Made by a program: the position numbers and the translations under genes. Below, one piece after another: positions 5,874-7,272 of a stretch of 7,272 nucleotides of DNA (positions are counted from its first letter, which is position 1; every line of letters starts with the position of its first letter). Where the stretch lies: positions 1 to 7,272 of the forward strand of contig JANWVD010000040.1 in the NCBI GenBank assembly GCA_025057715.1, written 5' to 3'. Under the pieces are notes generated by a model, which was not told where the DNA came from, did no database searches, and saw only the letters and a list, made by a program, of their open reading frames with translations. Origin of the DNA: Aquificaceae bacterium. Lineage in GTDB: Bacteria; Aquificota; Aquificia; Aquificales; Aquificaceae.

Positions 5874-7272
5874 GTATGTATGGCTATTTTTGCTATTTTC
5901 TTTCGCTTTTGCGCTCGAGGTTGATGTAAGGTCTGATTTTCTTGAAAGGGAGAGCTCTGGGAGGATATACGCATACGGAAATGCAGTCGTTAGCGTTAAA
6001 AACTATGTCATAAACGCAGATATTGTGCTTTATGATACAAAACTCAAAGAGCTTTACGCTTTTGGAAACTTAAAAGTAAGGTCAGAGGATGGAAAGCTCG
6101 AGCTTGAAGGTCAGGAGGCATTCTTTGACATCTCAAGAGATGAGGGGTTTTTCACCTTTGTAAATGGGAGAGTAGAGAGGCTATATATAACAGCTTCTTT
6201 TGTAAAAAAAGTGCAAAACGAGTATGATGTAAGCGAGGCGAGCTTAACTACTTGCCCACCAGATAAAAAAGAGCTCATTCTTTGCGTAAGCAATGCAAAA
6301 ATTGGCGAAAGATACGCCTATGGCGGCTCTTCGACCTTGAGGTTCTTTGGCTTGAGCGTCTTTTATTTGCCTGGCTTTATCTTGCCAATTGGGGAGCGAA
6401 GGAGCGGGCTTTTGCCGCCCGAGATTGGCTCAGATAGCGATAGCGAGCTTATCTACAAACAAGGCGTCTATCTCGTTTTTGACCAAAACAGGGATGCGAC
6501 AATTGGTTTTGATGTAAGAAGCTCTGGTATAAAGGGTTTAAACTTTGAGTATAGACAAGCAATACAGAAAAGCAACGATTTTAGTTTTAACATTTGGGTT
6601 TTTAAAGAGCCGGATTTTAGAACCTACCGCGACGAAAGACTTCAAAACAGATACAGGTTTAAGCTCGGCTTAGACCTTGAAAACATAAAGCTAAAGATTG
6701 ACAAGGTTTCTGATAGATACTTTTTGCAAGATTATGCAAAAAAAGATGATAGAACTGCGCCATATCTTGAGTCTTTTGTTAGCTTTTCAAAATATATTGG
6801 TGATGCGATAGTTTATTCTGATTTTAGATACTTTTATGATACTACTTCTAAGAGCAACTCTTTGACTTTGCAAAGATTGCCAGAGGTCGGGGTTTATTTG
6901 CCATCTAGGCTAATATTTAAAGACACCTACCTTCGCTTTAGGTCTTCTTTTACAAACTTTTATAGAGAGGAGGGGGAAAGAACCCAAAGACTCTTGCTAT
7001 CGCCAGTTTTAAGCTATCAGAAAAACTTTGGCGATAGACTTACTTCAATCACTGACATTAGATTTGACGGGATTTACTACTTGAATTTTTCCAACCTTGT
7101 GAGTTCCTTGGCATTTTCCCAAACTCTTCGCACGTTTTTAAGGCAAAATATTTACGGGACTGAATTTAACGCCGGATTTGGCACTCGCTATAGACATAGA
7201 AGCATAGAAGGCAAAGCCTTGGGTTTTGACGTATTTGACCGCATAGGATACGAAAATGACATTGATTTTACA
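5854..7272 (+). CDS. lptD: LPS-assembly protein LptD (OstA/Imp), N-terminal part, runs off the window
   Basis: The frame is open from ATG 5854 to the last base, giving 473 residues without a stop. LptD is the outer-membrane beta-barrel that, with lipoprotein LptE, inserts lipopolysaccharide into the outer leaflet. A signal peptide is evident (MSQIGFRYVWLFLLFSFAFA, likely cleaved before LEVD). Next comes an LptA-like jelly-roll domain (about 22-130, with RIYAYGNAVVSVKNYVINAD and ELYAFGNLKVRS). Then comes the LptD signature TTCPPDKKELILC, and FFGLSVFYLPGFILPIGERR with SGLLPPEIG at the start of the barrel. The rest (about 190-473) has the alternating aromatic beta-strand pattern of a barrel. Two Cys lie in the TTCPP segment; whether the LptD disulfide pattern applies cannot be judged here. 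The 3' end, probably several hundred residues, is missing. Its start lies 20 bases inside the DUF3137 copy B gene, with no strong Shine-Dalgarno, so it is probably co-translated with the lemA block. Confidence 0.93.
   Translation, partial: MSQIGFRYVWLFLLFSFAFALEVDVRSDFLERESSGRIYAYGNAVVSVKNYVINADIVLYDTKLKELYAFGNLKVRSEDGKLELEGQEAFFDISRDEGFFTFVNGRVERLYITASFVKKVQNEYDVSEASLTTCPPDKKELILCVSNAKIGERYAYGGSSTLRFFGLSVFYLPGFILPIGERRSGLLPPEIGSDSDSELIYKQGVYLVFDQNRDATIGFDVRSSGIKGLNFEYRQAIQKSNDFSFNIWVFKEPDFRTYRDERLQNRYRFKLGLDLENIKLKIDKVSDRYFLQDYAKKDDRTAPYLESFVSFSKYIGDAIVYSDFRYFYDTTSKSNSLTLQRLPEVGVYLPSRLIFKDTYLRFRSSFTNFYREEGERTQRLLLSPVLSYQKNFGDRLTSITDIRFDGIYYLNFSNLVSSLAFSQTLRTFLRQNIYGTEFNAGFGTRYRHRSIEGKALGFDVFDRIGYENDIDFT

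Overview
The window looks like a compact piece of chromosome from a Gram-negative-type (diderm, LPS-bearing) bacterium. The main evidence is an lptD-like outer-membrane LPS-assembly gene at the right edge. Genes are packed with overlaps or gaps of a few bases. Arg is often encoded by AGA/AGG and Ile by ATA, and the proteins are rich in Lys, Glu and Arg. This composition is compatible with thermophilic diderm lineages (for example Aquificota- or Thermodesulfobacteriota-like), but the phylum cannot be fixed from the sequence alone. There is no mobile element, CRISPR array, rRNA or tRNA, and no gene-free stretch over 65 bases.

Layout: (1) A plus-strand block, 2-1539, holds the 3' part of uvrB (excision repair), a class I SAM methyltransferase and an 82-residue unknown protein. 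(2) A minus-strand block, read from 3374 down to 1532, holds a RimI-like N-acetyltransferase, hypoxanthine phosphoribosyltransferase, a TRIC/YadS-type seven-helix membrane protein and a MoaD/ThiS/CysO-type sulfur-carrier protein. The last gene converges on the plus block, with stop codons overlapping by 8 bases. (3) A plus-strand block, 3404 to the window end, holds a LemA-family membrane protein, two tandem DUF3137-type membrane proteins and lptD, which continues beyond the window. Blocks 2 and 3 diverge from a gap of only 29 bases.

The right-hand block is the most interesting part. LemA and DUF3137 proteins are frequent neighbours of unknown function. Here the DUF3137 gene is duplicated, and the last copy overlaps the start of lptD by 20 bases. 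This places the module in one probable transcript with LPS transport and suggests an envelope role (inference). The two DUF3137 copies share a 169-base block with only 10 differences, while their membrane-spanning N-termini are about 30% identical. That pattern suggests gene conversion or strong local constraint. Other points of note are the sulfur carrier ending Gly-Gly-Phe-Thr rather than Gly-Gly, a 65-base overlap that encodes a RimI tail, and an Arg-to-Ala change in the second repeat of the TRIC-like protein.
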